A stretch of DNA of 64,000 bases from Pelecanus crispus (taxonomy: Eukaryota; Chordata; Aves; Pelecaniformes; Pelecanidae): assembly GCF_030463565.1 (NCBI RefSeq), contig NC_134662.1:3782001-3846000 (forward strand), read 5' to 3'. Each line of letters opens with the position of its first letter. Position 1 is the first letter of the stretch. Under the pieces are notes generated by a model. That model did no database searches. It had not been told where the DNA came from and was given only the letters and a program-made list of their open reading frames with translations. A program made the position numbers and the translations under genes. Shown here in pieces: positions 53,001 through 62,280 of the stretch.

Positions 53001-55360
53001 CCGCTGAGCAGGGGCTAGGGAGGGCCGGGGCTGCCGTAACGCGCGCTGTCCTCTTTGTGTCCCAGCCATGTACTCGGTGGAGATCACGGTGGAGAAGGAC
53101 AGAGTGACTGGGGAGACCAAGGTCCTGTCCAGCACCACCATGCTCCCCCAGAACCACTGTCTGCAGGGGGTCAAAGTGTACGAGGATGAGCTGAAAGGTA
53201 CGGCCCGTCCCGCAGCACTCGGAGGCATCAGGAGCAAAGGGCAGGGGACGAGGGAGCAGCCGCTCGAGCATCCCAAGCAGGCGCCGCGGCTAGGAAGGGC
53301 TGCGGCCGCTCCCGGACGTCCTCACCAGCTCTGTAGGGAAGACGGCTCTGGGCAACCCGTCACCGGCCCTGATCCTACACCCTGGCCAGCCCAGCGTGGG
53401 ATCCGTCCCGGCAGCACGGTGTAGACGGTCCCGACGGGCCAGCCCTGGTTTGCACATCGCGACCCTGCGCCGCTGGAGAGCGGAGAAGAGGATTTGCTGT
53501 GTTCAAGACTTGGGAGCACGTCCCGCAGGCGGGGAACGCGGCGCCGGCACCGCGTCAGCCCAACGTGCCCAGGCTGGCAGAGGGGAGCGTGGCCACCAGG
53601 CGCAGAGGAGGTGCAGCAATAGGGACCGGTCCCTGCCTGCGGCCTCTGCTTTTGGGAAAGTCTGGGAACCTGCTTCGAAAGGCCTGGGGACACTCGAAGG
53701 ATGGCTGTGTCGGTGGCAAGGACCAGCCACGGAGCTGGGGTGTGGGACTGTGGTGGCTGGGTGGACCGACCACCTCTCCAAGGAAACCACGCTGCACCGG
53801 CAGCCGGTCCCGTTCAACGCCCTCCCTGTGGCCATGGCCACGCCGGGCCACGCTAGCCTTCACCTCCACCAGCTGCCTGGCTCAGCCCCCCGCTGCTCTG
53901 GGACCCCCAGCTCCAAGGACGGGCTGAGGAGCCGCCTTGGCAACCATCGGCCCGCGGCAGCCGTGCGTTGGTCCTGGCCAAGCCGGCACCGCCTGGGCTG
54001 GTTGTCACCCATCGCTCCATCGACTGGCTGTTGAGGCTGTTGCACTGATCATCGCATGATGCCCCAGGTCAAGTGGAAAATGCGATGAGCCGCAGGCTGC
54101 TCTCGCCGTGACGCACGTCTGCTGCCCCCAGCGCTGCCAGCAGCCGTGCAAAGCGCACCGGTGGCAGAAGAGCCCCGGCCCCTCCTGGGCATGGGGCCAC
54201 CGGGTGCCACAGGCAGCAGGACGCGGTGTGATGTGGCGGGACGCGGTGGGACGCGGTGGGGCAGCGCCAGCCGAGCGCTCGCCGGGGTCTTACAGGTGGC
54301 AGCGGCGATCTGCTGCAGAGCATCGTGTCGGCGCCGGCCGAGCCAGCCGCTAGCCGGACGCCGTCCCGCCGCGGTGAGCGCGGCCAGCTTGGCAAGCTGT
54401 CGGCAACCTGGCAGACAGCCGTGGCTCCCGCGGGTCTCGCCGGGTCTGAGGCTTCGGAGGTGCCAAGGGCCGGGAGCAGCTACTTGCGTCGTGCTTTTGT
54501 TTCAGCCTCCCCGTCTGCTGCCGGGCAGGGGCCAGGCGATGCTGGGGGGGGGTCCAGCAGCAGCTCCGGTCGAGGCGGGCGTCGGGGTGCTGCTGGGGGG
54601 TCCTGGCCTCGGCGCCGGCATCTTTGAGGAGGGGAAGATGCTGCTCCCTGGTCACACTGGAGCTGGGTCCAAGCGGGTCACGCCAGCCAGGAGCGTTTCC
54701 AGGTTGACTTGTGCCCCCAGCCCGAGCCCCTTGGCCCGAGCCCCCCTCACCCTCCCTCCTCTTGTCCCCGCAGTGGTGCACGCGGTGAGCGCCGAGGACG
54801 GGGCCCTGCAGAACGGGGCCCACCCCCTCAGCTCCTCCGAGGTCGACGAGCTCCTGCACAAGGCGGACGAGGCCACGCTGAGCGAAGCTGCCGGGCGGGA
54901 GGCCCTGGCCAAGGCCGGTGAGGAGACCGGCAGCGCCCCGGGCAGCCAGAAGCCGACGCCACGGCGGGAGATCACGGGGCTGCAGGCCAAGCCGCGGGAA
55001 AGCACTGCGGCGCTGCCGCCAGGCGAGGGGACGGAGCCGAGCCGGGAGCAACCCGTCACCATGATCTTCATGGGCTACCAGAACGTGGAGGACGAGGACG
55101 AGACCAAGAAGGTGCTGGGGCTGGAGGGGACCATCAAGGCCGAGCTGGTGGTGATCGAGGATGCCGAGAGCAAGCCGGAGCCGGCGCGCAAGGACCACGC
55201 ACCGCCCAACGGCACCGTGCTGGAGCCGGTGGCTGCCCAACCGCTCGGGGAGGAGGGCCCGGGCGGGCAGAAGCCGGGTGCCAACGCCACGGACGCCAAG
55301 GAGGCCGAGCAGGAGACGGACGTGAAGAAGCAGCGCTGCAAGTGCTGCACGGTGATGTGA
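37879..55360 (+). CDS. PALM: PALM, paralemmin-1 (complete, 9 coding exons, 397 aa)
   Basis: Paralemmin is a lipid-anchored protein of the inner plasma membrane, abundant in neurons, that promotes filopodia and process formation. Coding exons: 37879-37883, 47680-47728, 48957-49037, 49130-49260, 51208-51331, 51693-51714, 51992-52054, 53066-53197 and 54774-55360. All have AG/GT borders and the phases close over 1194 nt. Exon 1 supplies only ATG GA. Residues about 10-115 form the coiled coil (QQERLQAIAEKRKRQTEIEN, RRQLQHLKSKALRERWLLEG, MKKQMQEDEVKTKELEETIQ). Exon 8 gives MYSVEITVEKDRVTGETKVL. Exon 9 has HPLSSSEVDELLHKADEATL and VTMIFMGYQNVEDEDETKKV. The protein ends RCKCCTVM, a CaaX box (Cys394) for prenylation with neighbouring cysteines for palmitoylation. 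Human PALM is 387 aa. The identification is secure. Confidence 0.97.
38090..38425. repeat. Minisatellite, about 46-bp unit x 7, in PALM intron 1
   Basis: Tandem units begin GGGGGCTCGCATCCCCCC and continue with words such as GATGCTGGGGCTCAGGACCC and CCATACC. Successive GGCTCGCAT words near 38221, 38267, 38312 and 38358 give a period of 45-46 bp. The first copies are the most degenerate. Confidence 0.85.
38714..38757. repeat. Short direct duplication
   Basis: GGGGGATCCTCGTGCGACGG occurs twice in immediate succession, separated only by extra G bases, in PALM intron 1. It is a minor replication-slippage duplication. Confidence 0.8.
43374..43432. repeat. 15-bp tandem repeat, about 3.5 copies
   Basis: GGCTTGGTGGCCCCG is repeated head to tail with one-base variants (GGCTCGGTGGCCCCG) in PALM intron 1. 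Nothing indicates function. Confidence 0.8.
43596..43648. repeat. About 15-bp tandem repeat, 4 copies
   Basis: CCGTTGCCATGGCCC and its variants (CGCCGTTGCCATGG, CGCTGTTGCCAGGG) repeat four times in PALM intron 1. The copies carry the palindrome CCATGG. Confidence 0.8.
45495..45545. repeat. 21-bp tandem repeat, about 2.5 copies
   Basis: GTGAGGGCACATACATGTGT is followed by a second copy and a partial third (AAGGGCACACGTGCAG). Each copy contains the self-complementary word ACATGT. Confidence 0.75.
47163..47278. repeat. Alternating purine/pyrimidine GTGC-rich tract
   Basis: The tract has near-continuous GTGCGCGT, TGCGCACGTGCG and GTGTGCGCGTGTGCCTGTGCGCGC words over about 115 bases, 0.4 kb before PALM exon 2. 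Alternating GC/GT sequence favours Z-DNA. It is not a clean tandem repeat. Confidence 0.7.
48160..48335. promoter_or_regulatory. PALM: Candidate regulatory island in PALM intron 2
   Basis: This less GC-rich, non-repetitive patch has clustered homeodomain-type cores (TTTTAATTAATGAAG near 48167; GTAATTGCATTAGTTAG near 48297) and TGAGTGATGATT. The cluster stands out against GC-rich flanks. Regulatory function is inferred only from motif density. Confidence 0.3.
48688..48722 (-). repeat. Short MIR-like fragment
   Basis: CGTGCCTCAGTTTCCCCCAGTG is the complement of the conserved MIR core word. Too little is preserved to place its limits. Confidence 0.3.
49258..49395 (+). repeat. PALM: Tandem 69-bp duplication spanning the PALM exon 4 donor
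   Basis: The segment from the exon 4 donor (GAGGTAACAGGGAC at 49258) through CTCCAGAGACCCCCC is copied again starting at GAGGTAACAGGGAC (49327). There are only a few mismatches (GGCGTG/AGCGTG, GGCGTGTGC/GGCATGTGC, CACCCGAG/CACCTGAG). The second copy therefore carries an intact duplicate donor-like site 69 bases inside intron 4. Confidence 0.9.
49396..50840 (+). other. PALM: PALM intron 4, unique part
   Basis: This is GC-rich intron sequence between the duplicated donor region and the 15-bp array. Small AT-rich words (TTAATTACC near 50053; CCTAATTTACAC near 50210) are present. No exon is recognised. Confidence 0.7.
50845..51173. repeat. Minisatellite, 15-bp unit x about 22, in PALM intron 4
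   Basis: Units of GCTGCCTGCACCGTG or GCTGCCTGCACCGCG or GCTGCCTGCACTGTA repeat with one irregular unit near 51080. The array ends 35 bases before the exon 5 acceptor. The unit is divisible by three and open in several frames, giving spurious repeats such as AACTV; it lies in an intron. Confidence 0.95.
53066..53197 (+). CDS. PALM: PALM exon 8, in-frame cassette exon (44 codons)
   Basis: This 132-nt exon is phase 1 at both ends, so skipping it leaves the frame intact. It encodes the block MYSVEITVEKDRVTGETKVL through VYEDELK. From family knowledge, the matching exon 8 of mammalian paralemmin is alternatively spliced with tissue-dependent inclusion. The layout here is compatible with the same switch; alternative use in this species is inference. 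Confidence 0.8.
53198..54773 (+). other. PALM: PALM intron 8
   Basis: This is a 1.6 kb GC-rich phase-1 intron between the cassette exon and the long last exon. No further exon with paralemmin similarity is seen; open frames here are chance. Confidence 0.75.
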
Positions 55361-58190
55361 GCCCCGCTGGCCCCCAATGCCGCTGCCAGAGCAGGCTGCC
55401 CCCGCCGAGCCCCCTCCGCCCCGGCCCCCGCTAGCCAGGCCCACCGCCCCGGCACACCGGGCTCCCACCCCCACCGGACATGGACCCTCTTTCTGCAGAG
55501 CCGGGGAGATCCAACACGGCGCCTGCGAAGCCACAGCAGGCAGCAGCGAACCGCGGCCGCGGCACCCCTCGCCCCATCTGCCCGATGCCCGCCCCTCGCC
55601 GCACCCCACCAGCGCTGCCTGTGATATTTATTAGAGACCCCCTCGCCCCACGGCGCGCCCGCCCACAGCCCGGCCTCGCCCCACGCCAGTGCCCTCCCGC
55701 CGCCAACGCCAGAGCCTTTCCCACCTCTCGCTGGCAACTTCCCACCCGCCAGCGGAGGACGGAGCCGGCTGGGCTGGGGGATCGGAGGATGCCGCCGCGT
55801 CCGTAGATGACTCCCGGGGAGCCGGCGGCCAGCGGGACCCGTGCTTGGCTCAGCCCGCGGAGGGCATGGAGCCAGCCCCACGCCAGCCCCTCTCTCCGTG
55901 CCTCCATCATCCGCTTCTCCCACGGGGAAAAGCCCTGGGCCGTCCCCTCCCGCTGCCCGTGGATGTCCCTGCTCCATCCCACGTCCTCGTCCCCACGCCC
56001 ACGAGCTCCCTGAGCTGTGAGCCCTTCCAGAACGGAGCGCGTCCAGGCAAGGGAAGGGCGTCGAGGGCGGCATCCATCGTGCCGGGAGCTCGCAAGGGGC
56101 CGTGTGTCACGTGTGGCTCCCGCGGGGTCGGCCCCAGCCTGTCTCTGGGGCTGCGGGCGGGAGACCTGCTCCTGCTCCGCTCCCCTGGGCTCGGCTCCCC
56201 GTGCAGGAGCTCCTCGCCCTGGCGCTGGTGGTGACGGCTGCCACCGTCCAGGTACCGATGCCACAGGCTCCCGCAGGGCCGTTCCTCCATCTGGGCTGGC
56301 ACCGCTGGGCTCTACTGGCCGAGGGGGCTGAGCGGTGCCGCGGCCGGGTGCCCGGGTCCTCCTGGGGCGACGTGGGTGGCAATGGCAGGGAGGGAAGGGG
56401 AGCTGGGGGTGGCCCAGCCCCATGGGGACGGGGATGGGGGGGGGGCTGCCAGTCCTCCTCGCAGCAGCGGGGAGGGTGGCCCAGCACCGTGTCCCCCTCC
56501 TGGCAGCGGCAGCTTTGCGGAGCCACTTGCTGGGGCCCGGGGCTGCGGCATCGGCTCCCCGCGGCGAGCGGGGCAGCCCAGTTCACCCCAGGCACCGGGA
56601 CTGGGAGCTGCCGGGGGTCCGGTGTCCCACGGAGGGCATCCCCATGGATGCCGTGTCCATGCCAGGACCGCGAGCAGCCTTCCCCGCTCCCCCCACCCTG
56701 CACCCCAGCCCTTCAGCGGGGATTTCACCACCAGCACCAGCGTTTCCTCCCCACTGAGACCCGCTGGGGCAGGCGGGGGGGGAGCACCCGTGGGTGCTGA
56801 GCCCTGCCCAAACCCTGGGCGCTTCTGCCGCGGCACCTGACACATCTCACGGGCCGTGGGCACGCGGCTCCCGCTGAGCCCCCCTCACCACCCTGCGGGG
56901 CCGGGGGCACAGTCCTGCCCTGCCCCGGCACGGGGGCTGCTGCCGGGGGGGTCCCATCTCCTGCCAGCACTGTCCCAAACACTCCAGGGCTTGGAGCCCC
57001 GTGTGCCGGCCCCGGGCCAGGGTTGCTTTTGGCACCCGGTGCCCCATGCCAGCTGCCCCAAGCCGGCCGCAGCTGTGCAGCCGGGCTGGCAGCGCCCGGT
57101 CCCCGCGCCCCAGAGGCGCAGGGGCTTTGGGCAAGGGCACAGCCGGCCGGGAGCGCGGCCCAGCCGCCGGCCAGCATGGCACGGGGGTCCTGGTCCGAGT
57201 GCGAGCGGGTCCCTGCTGCCAAGCGCGGCCAGGCGAGTTGCGAGGGGCTCCCCGAGCCCGCGGCGAAGCACGCACAGAGCAGCCCTCGCGCTGCCCAGCC
57301 CGCTGGGACGCGGGTGGCAGAGCAGCCAGGGATGGGGTGCAGGCCCCCGAGGCCTTCCTTCCCCCCCAGCCCCCTCGTGTGAGCAGTGACCCACCCCCAT
57401 GACATCCCAGTTGCCCCCCGGTTACCACCCAGGCTGCAGTTTTCTTCTTAATGGAGTCTGCGGGGATAGGGGCTGGGGGCAGGGGCCTAGGTCGGGGGCT
57501 GGGGGGGTCACGGCGCTGCCGTGCCAGTCCTCCCGTGGGGAGCCCGGCCCCGAGCCCTGGGCACCGAAAGCCTCTGGGAGAGAATGGGCTGGGGAAGGGG
57601 GTCGGGGCTGGCACCCCCGGGGCGGGAGGGAAGGGGGAGCCTCTCCCGCAGACGGGCACCGCTGGAGCCGTGGAGTGGGGTGCTGGGGCTGGGTGCCATG
57701 GGGCATCTGCCCCATCGATCCTGGGGGGCTGGGTTAGAGCTGGGTCCCCAGCGGGGATGCACGTCCGCTCCTGCCACCCCCTTGCTGGGGGCCAACACCA
57801 CTTGTCCCATCCCACCCCGGGTCCCGCAATCCCGACCCCAAGCCAGGGCCCCCTCCCACCCTCGGCACCCCCTGCCCCTCAGTTGGCTTCGGACCCAGCG
57901 CCCACCCCCGGCCCTATCCGGCCCCCCACAGCGGCAAGGAGCGGGATCGGGCCCCGCGGGGCCGGGGCTGGCAGGGGCTGAGCAGCAGCAGGCGGAGGAG
58001 CCCGGCCGTGCACCCCAGCCCCGTCCCGGCCAGCCCCCGCCGCCCCCCACCTGGCTCCGCTGAAGTGCACTTCCCGCGCTCCCGTGCTTTTCACTTGTGC
58101 CGAAGCCGTTTGAAGTTTTCCCCCTCCCCGGCCCTCCCTGTTGTTTGTAAGACACCCGAACTGAGCAAATAAACTGTGTGACCAACCAGC
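55361..58190 (+). other. PALM: PALM 3' UTR
   Basis: GC-rich sequence follows the stop codon without a convincing earlier polyadenylation signal until AATAAA at 58168. This gives an unusually long UTR of about 2.8 kb if transcription is continuous. An earlier weak end cannot be excluded. No separate gene is recognised within it. Confidence 0.55.
58168..58173 (+). terminator. PALM: PALM polyadenylation signal (AATAAA)
   Basis: GCAAATAAACTGTGTGACC combines a canonical signal with a TGTGTG downstream element. It is the first canonical AATAAA on the plus strand after the PALM stop codon that I found. Confidence 0.7.
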
Positions 58191-58260
58191 CTGGCGCCTC
58201 CGGCCTCTGCGTGGGGACTGGGGACGGCAGCGCAAGGCGTGGCACCCGCGCTCGGCACCC

Positions 58261-58815
58261 TGGATGCTGGGGATGAGGATGCTGGGGATGGGTTTGCTGG
58301 GGATGGAGATGATGGGAATGGGGATGCTGGGGATGGGGATGATGGGGATGGGGATGCTGGGGATGGGGATGATGGGGATGGGTTTGCTGGGGATGGAGAT
58401 GATGGGAATGGGGATGCTGGGGATGGGGCTGGTGGGGATGGGGATGCTGGGGATGGGGATGATGGGGATGGGGTTGCTGGGGATGGGGATGATGATGCTG
58501 GGAATGCTGGGGATGGGGTTCTTGGGGATGGGGATGATGGGAATGGGGATGCTGGGGATGAGGATGCTGGGGATGGGTTTCCTGGGAATGGGGATGATGG
58601 GAATGGGGATGCTGGGGATGAGGATGCTGGGGATGGGTTTCCTGGGGATGGGGATGATGGGAATGGGGATGATGGGGATGAGGATGCTGGGATGGGTTTC
58701 CTGGGGATGGGGATGATGGGAATGGGGATGCGAGGGATGCTGGGGATGGGGATGCTGGGGATGCAGATGCTGGGGATGCCAGGGATGCTGGGGATGGGGA
58801 TGCTGGGGATGGGCC
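58261..58815. repeat. Minisatellite, 15-bp unit, 3' of PALM
   Basis: Tandem GGGGATGCTGGGGAT and GGGGATGATGGGGAT/GGGAAT units, partly arranged as 30-bp dimers, run for about 555 bases, with GGGTTTGCT and GGGTTTCCT variants. The plus strand is almost free of C except in GCT. The reading frames (MGMLGMGMM, DGDAGDGDD) are a consequence of the repeat. It begins about 70-90 bases after the predicted PALM cleavage site. Confidence 0.95.
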
Positions 58816-61104
58816 CTGCTGCCCCTTCACTGCCTGGGCTGTGGCTCCGCTCGTTCCTGCTCAGAGGCCTCCCCCAGCCTCACCCACTCCAGCTGTTTCA
58901 CAGGTACAAGAGCCATGCGCAGGGGCATTTGTGCTGTCGCTGGGGGTGACAGAGCCCTTCCTCTGCTCGGCAGCTTTCCCGTGCTGCCCTGCCAGTGCCC
59001 CGCTGCCCCTTCGTCCTGGCAGGGTTGTGCCCGGTGCTCAGGCCTTGGTGCCATCACCCACCCGTTGCCTGCAAGCCCCAGCAAAGCCGATGGCAGCCCA
59101 GCGGCACGGCAGGCAGCATGTGGGGGATCCCCACCACCTCCCTGTGCGTCTGCCGCTGCCGGCACGGAGCACCCCATTCCCGTCGGGCAGCACCAGAGCC
59201 ACGCAGCGTGGAGCAGAGGCAGGAGCTGCCCGGCTGGCTGGGATCCAGCCCAGACAGGTCTCTCCCAGCAGAAAAAAATCCCCTCGGTTCCTCCCTCCTG
59301 CGGTTAGTGGGGCCTGGCCACGGTGACGGCCAGCCTGGCAGGGGCAGGGCGCTGCGCTTTCACTCCCCTGCGTGCCTCCAGCCCCTGATGCTGCCTCAGA
59401 GGTGCCTGTCCCCAGACCGACGGTGTCACCGGGCAAGGGAGATGTTCAGGTGCACCCCGCCATGGCAGGTCCTCTGTGCCACCCTGGAGCCCAGGGCACA
59501 GGTAAGGGCAGCGCAGTTGGGATGCCGTCCTGGCACCGCCGTGTTGGCAGCCCCGGTGCTGGGGTGATGGACACGTGGCCATGCCAGAGGAGCGGGTAGG
59601 AAAAGGCAGGTGGGAACCAGGACGCCGGGAGGAAGGGATGCAGGCGTGATGCTGGTGGGCTTGCCCGGGTGAAGGGGATGTGGCAGCCAGGTTTCCTGCT
59701 TGTCCCAGGGGACAGCCCTGGGGTCAGGGCCACCCAGGTCCCGTCACCGCATGGCCGTGGGTCTCTGCCCACCCGCAGCCTGGTGTGGGTCCCACTTCTG
59801 CCCAGGGCCGGGATGCCAGGGCTCTTTCCCGGGGCTGCGGGGCCCGGTGCCAGCCCGGCGAGCCGCACACACACCCTGCCGCGGGCGTGGTGCGCTCCCC
59901 GGCTCCCTGGCCGTCGCCTGTGGACTTTGTCTCAACCCTGCGGTAAAACAGGCTCCGCTCTTCTGCCCGGAAACACAGAGCCACCTGGCAGCTGCACCGA
60001 AGCCGCCATCCCCGGGCCAGCCAGTGCCAGAGCCGGCAGCCCCGAGAGCAGGGCCGGGGGCACCAAGGGGCCGGGCAGGGGGTAAGTGGCACCTCCTGGG
60101 CACCCTGCAGCTGGGCAGAGGCAGCCGGGGCGAGCGGGCTCTGACCCCATCGCCCTGCTCGGGCTGTCACAGGCAGCAGTGGAGCCGGGAGGGGCTTTTT
60201 GGCAGGAGCGGGCTCCCGTGGGGAGCAGAGCTGTGGTGGCGGGGCAGAGAGGACAAGGACAGGGACCTCCTGCCCCAGGCACAGGCGCAGCGAAGGGCTG
60301 AGCATCCCGGCACAGCATCGCCCGCTTGGCTGCCGCACCCTGTGCCAGGAGGGAGTCTGGCTCCGGGTGCTGGATGCCCGCTCCGCCGGGGTCCAGCAGC
60401 CGTGGCCGCAGGCACCGAGGGCGTCACGGCTGCCGTGCCGCCGTCCTGACCTTGGGCCTGGTGGGTACAGAACGCCTGAGGTTTCCCGACTAGGCGTGGG
60501 GTTTTGTCCCCTCTGGGAGGGGGCTGCTTTCATCCCCAGGGAAGGAGGGACGAGGGGCTGGCGAGGAGCGGGGGGCCGGGGCGGGCAGCACCGGGCGGGC
60601 GCCGGTGGCTGCCGGGTTGGCGGGGCCAGCAGAGCCAGGGCTGCCATGGCAGCGAGGGCACCCGCCGCAGCCCTGCCTGCGCAAACACGGGGTTATCAGG
60701 TGGCCGGGCCGGGAGAGGCCCCGCGGTGTAAACAGGACAGCGCAGGTTCCTGGCACGGCTGCTCCCGGCGCGTTCACTCAGGTGCCTCCATGTGCCCCGG
60801 GGCCGAGAGGAGGGGGCCCTGCGTTGCCCGGGTGGGCTCACGGGGCTGAGGGACGCTGGTGGCAGACTGGCTGCGCACCCCCGGGCTGCCTCCCTGCGCC
60901 GGCGCTGCCCGTCCCCGGGGAGCTCTTCCCAGGGATGGCCGAGCCCATATTTGTGCTCCTCCATGGGGAGAACCCAATGGGGCACAGGCTGCCCCGGGGC
61001 ACAGGGTTGGGGAAGAGCCGGACACCCCGGCTCTCTCCAGTTTCATTGCTCCTCAGCGCTGCAGTCATGCCCGCGGAGAGGCAGAGCGTGCCCGCGGAAA
61101 GGCG

Positions 61105-61212
61105 CGTTGGTTCATCGCCGCATCGGTGCCTCGATGCGCCGGCATGTTGGCGCACCGGCGCGTCGGCACGCCGGCGCGTCAGCACGTCAGCGTGTCGGCG
61201 CGTGCCGCGGGC
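61105..61212. repeat. CpG-dense degenerate repeat
   Basis: Short words such as GGCGCGTCGGCAC, GCCGGCGCGTCAGCAC and GTCAGCGTGTCGGCGCG recur every 8-9 bases over about 100 bases. Outside the promoter islands this is among the densest CpG stretches in the window. Confidence 0.65.
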
Positions 61213-62159
61213 TGGGGGCCAAGGGCAGCCCTCCAGGCGTGGGAGCTAGCAGGGGTGACGGTGGCGTGGGGGGGGAGCCGGGAACAGGTCATTGAACCGC
61301 AGCCAGCGGCTGAGCCCGGTGCGGTTCTTGGAATTCCTCACGGGCTCCGGCTGAGCTTATCAGGGCCTCGCAGCCCCGCCGGCCCCGCCAGCCCCTGCGC
61401 CCCGCTGCCGCCCGCCCCAACCACTCCCCGGCAGACGCGGCTCAGCTGGGTGCCCCGCGGGCCTCCCTGGGGCATGGGGACCCCCGCCCCGACGGCTCCC
61501 CCGTGCCGTAAGTGCAGCACGTCCAGGGTGGGGGCAAGGGCAGTGCCGGGGTGCTCGGAGCGGCCGTTCCCCCCCCCCGGCCTGGGAAGGACGGAGCCCT
61601 GCACGGGGTCCGGCCGCAGCGAGGGGGTGCGTGCGCACGCCGGTTCTATCTGCGGTGGGCAGGCGGAGGGGCTGCCAGCGCCACGCTCGTGCACGTCTCT
61701 CATGTCGGCAGGTCTGGCAGCGTGTAGGCGGGGTGGGCACGCTGCGAGTCCACAGCGCACTGCCGGACCCCCGGGGCGGCGGGGACCCTGGAAAACTCCC
61801 TAGATGTCTCTTTATGGTGGGGGGGCCCAGGCCAGGCTGGCAGGCGCTGCGATGCCGCCTGCTCTGCCCAGCATCTCCCTATGGTGCTTGGCTGGGCCAG
61901 GGGCAGCCTGGCATGGGGGGGGATGAGCCCGGGACCCCCGTGCCCCCCATGTTCCTGCAGTGCCGGGCAGCTGGGGCCGAGCCGAGGCAGTTGGATGGGG
62001 TTGGATGCTGCTTTGGGAGGGGCTGTGCCGCTCGGCATGGTGCCGGCCGGGAGCCCCGATAACAGCCCCGCTGGTTTCTTGGCCCCGTTCCCCTCCTGCA
62101 CCGGCCGCCGGCGCTCCCCAGTGAGGAGTCCCCTCCCAGCAGGGACCTCTGACCCCTCC

Positions 62160-62280
62160 AAACACGATAAGAGATGAGCAAATAGTTTTCACTATCCAGG
62201 TCACCAGGGGCTATAAAAGAGCAATAGTGAATTACAGATAGGAACACAAAGAGGTTACAGGAATTCAGCTGGGCACAGAG
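62160..62280 (+). promoter_or_regulatory. MISP: Candidate MISP promoter (TATA box in an AT-rich island)
   Basis: A canonical TATAAAAG at 62212-62219 follows GATAAG (62166) in an AT-rich island of about 120 bases, 1.7 kb upstream of the MISP coding exon and on the same strand. It could start the non-coding first exon of MISP. No donor site was assigned, so this is a proposal only. Confidence 0.3.

Noticed and set aside
58239-58949. 236-codon Asp/Gly-rich frame (DAGDGDDGNG) resembling a calcium-binding repeat protein
   Set aside because: It arises from the 15-bp array; alternative frames give equally regular peptides, and there is no supporting splice or start context.
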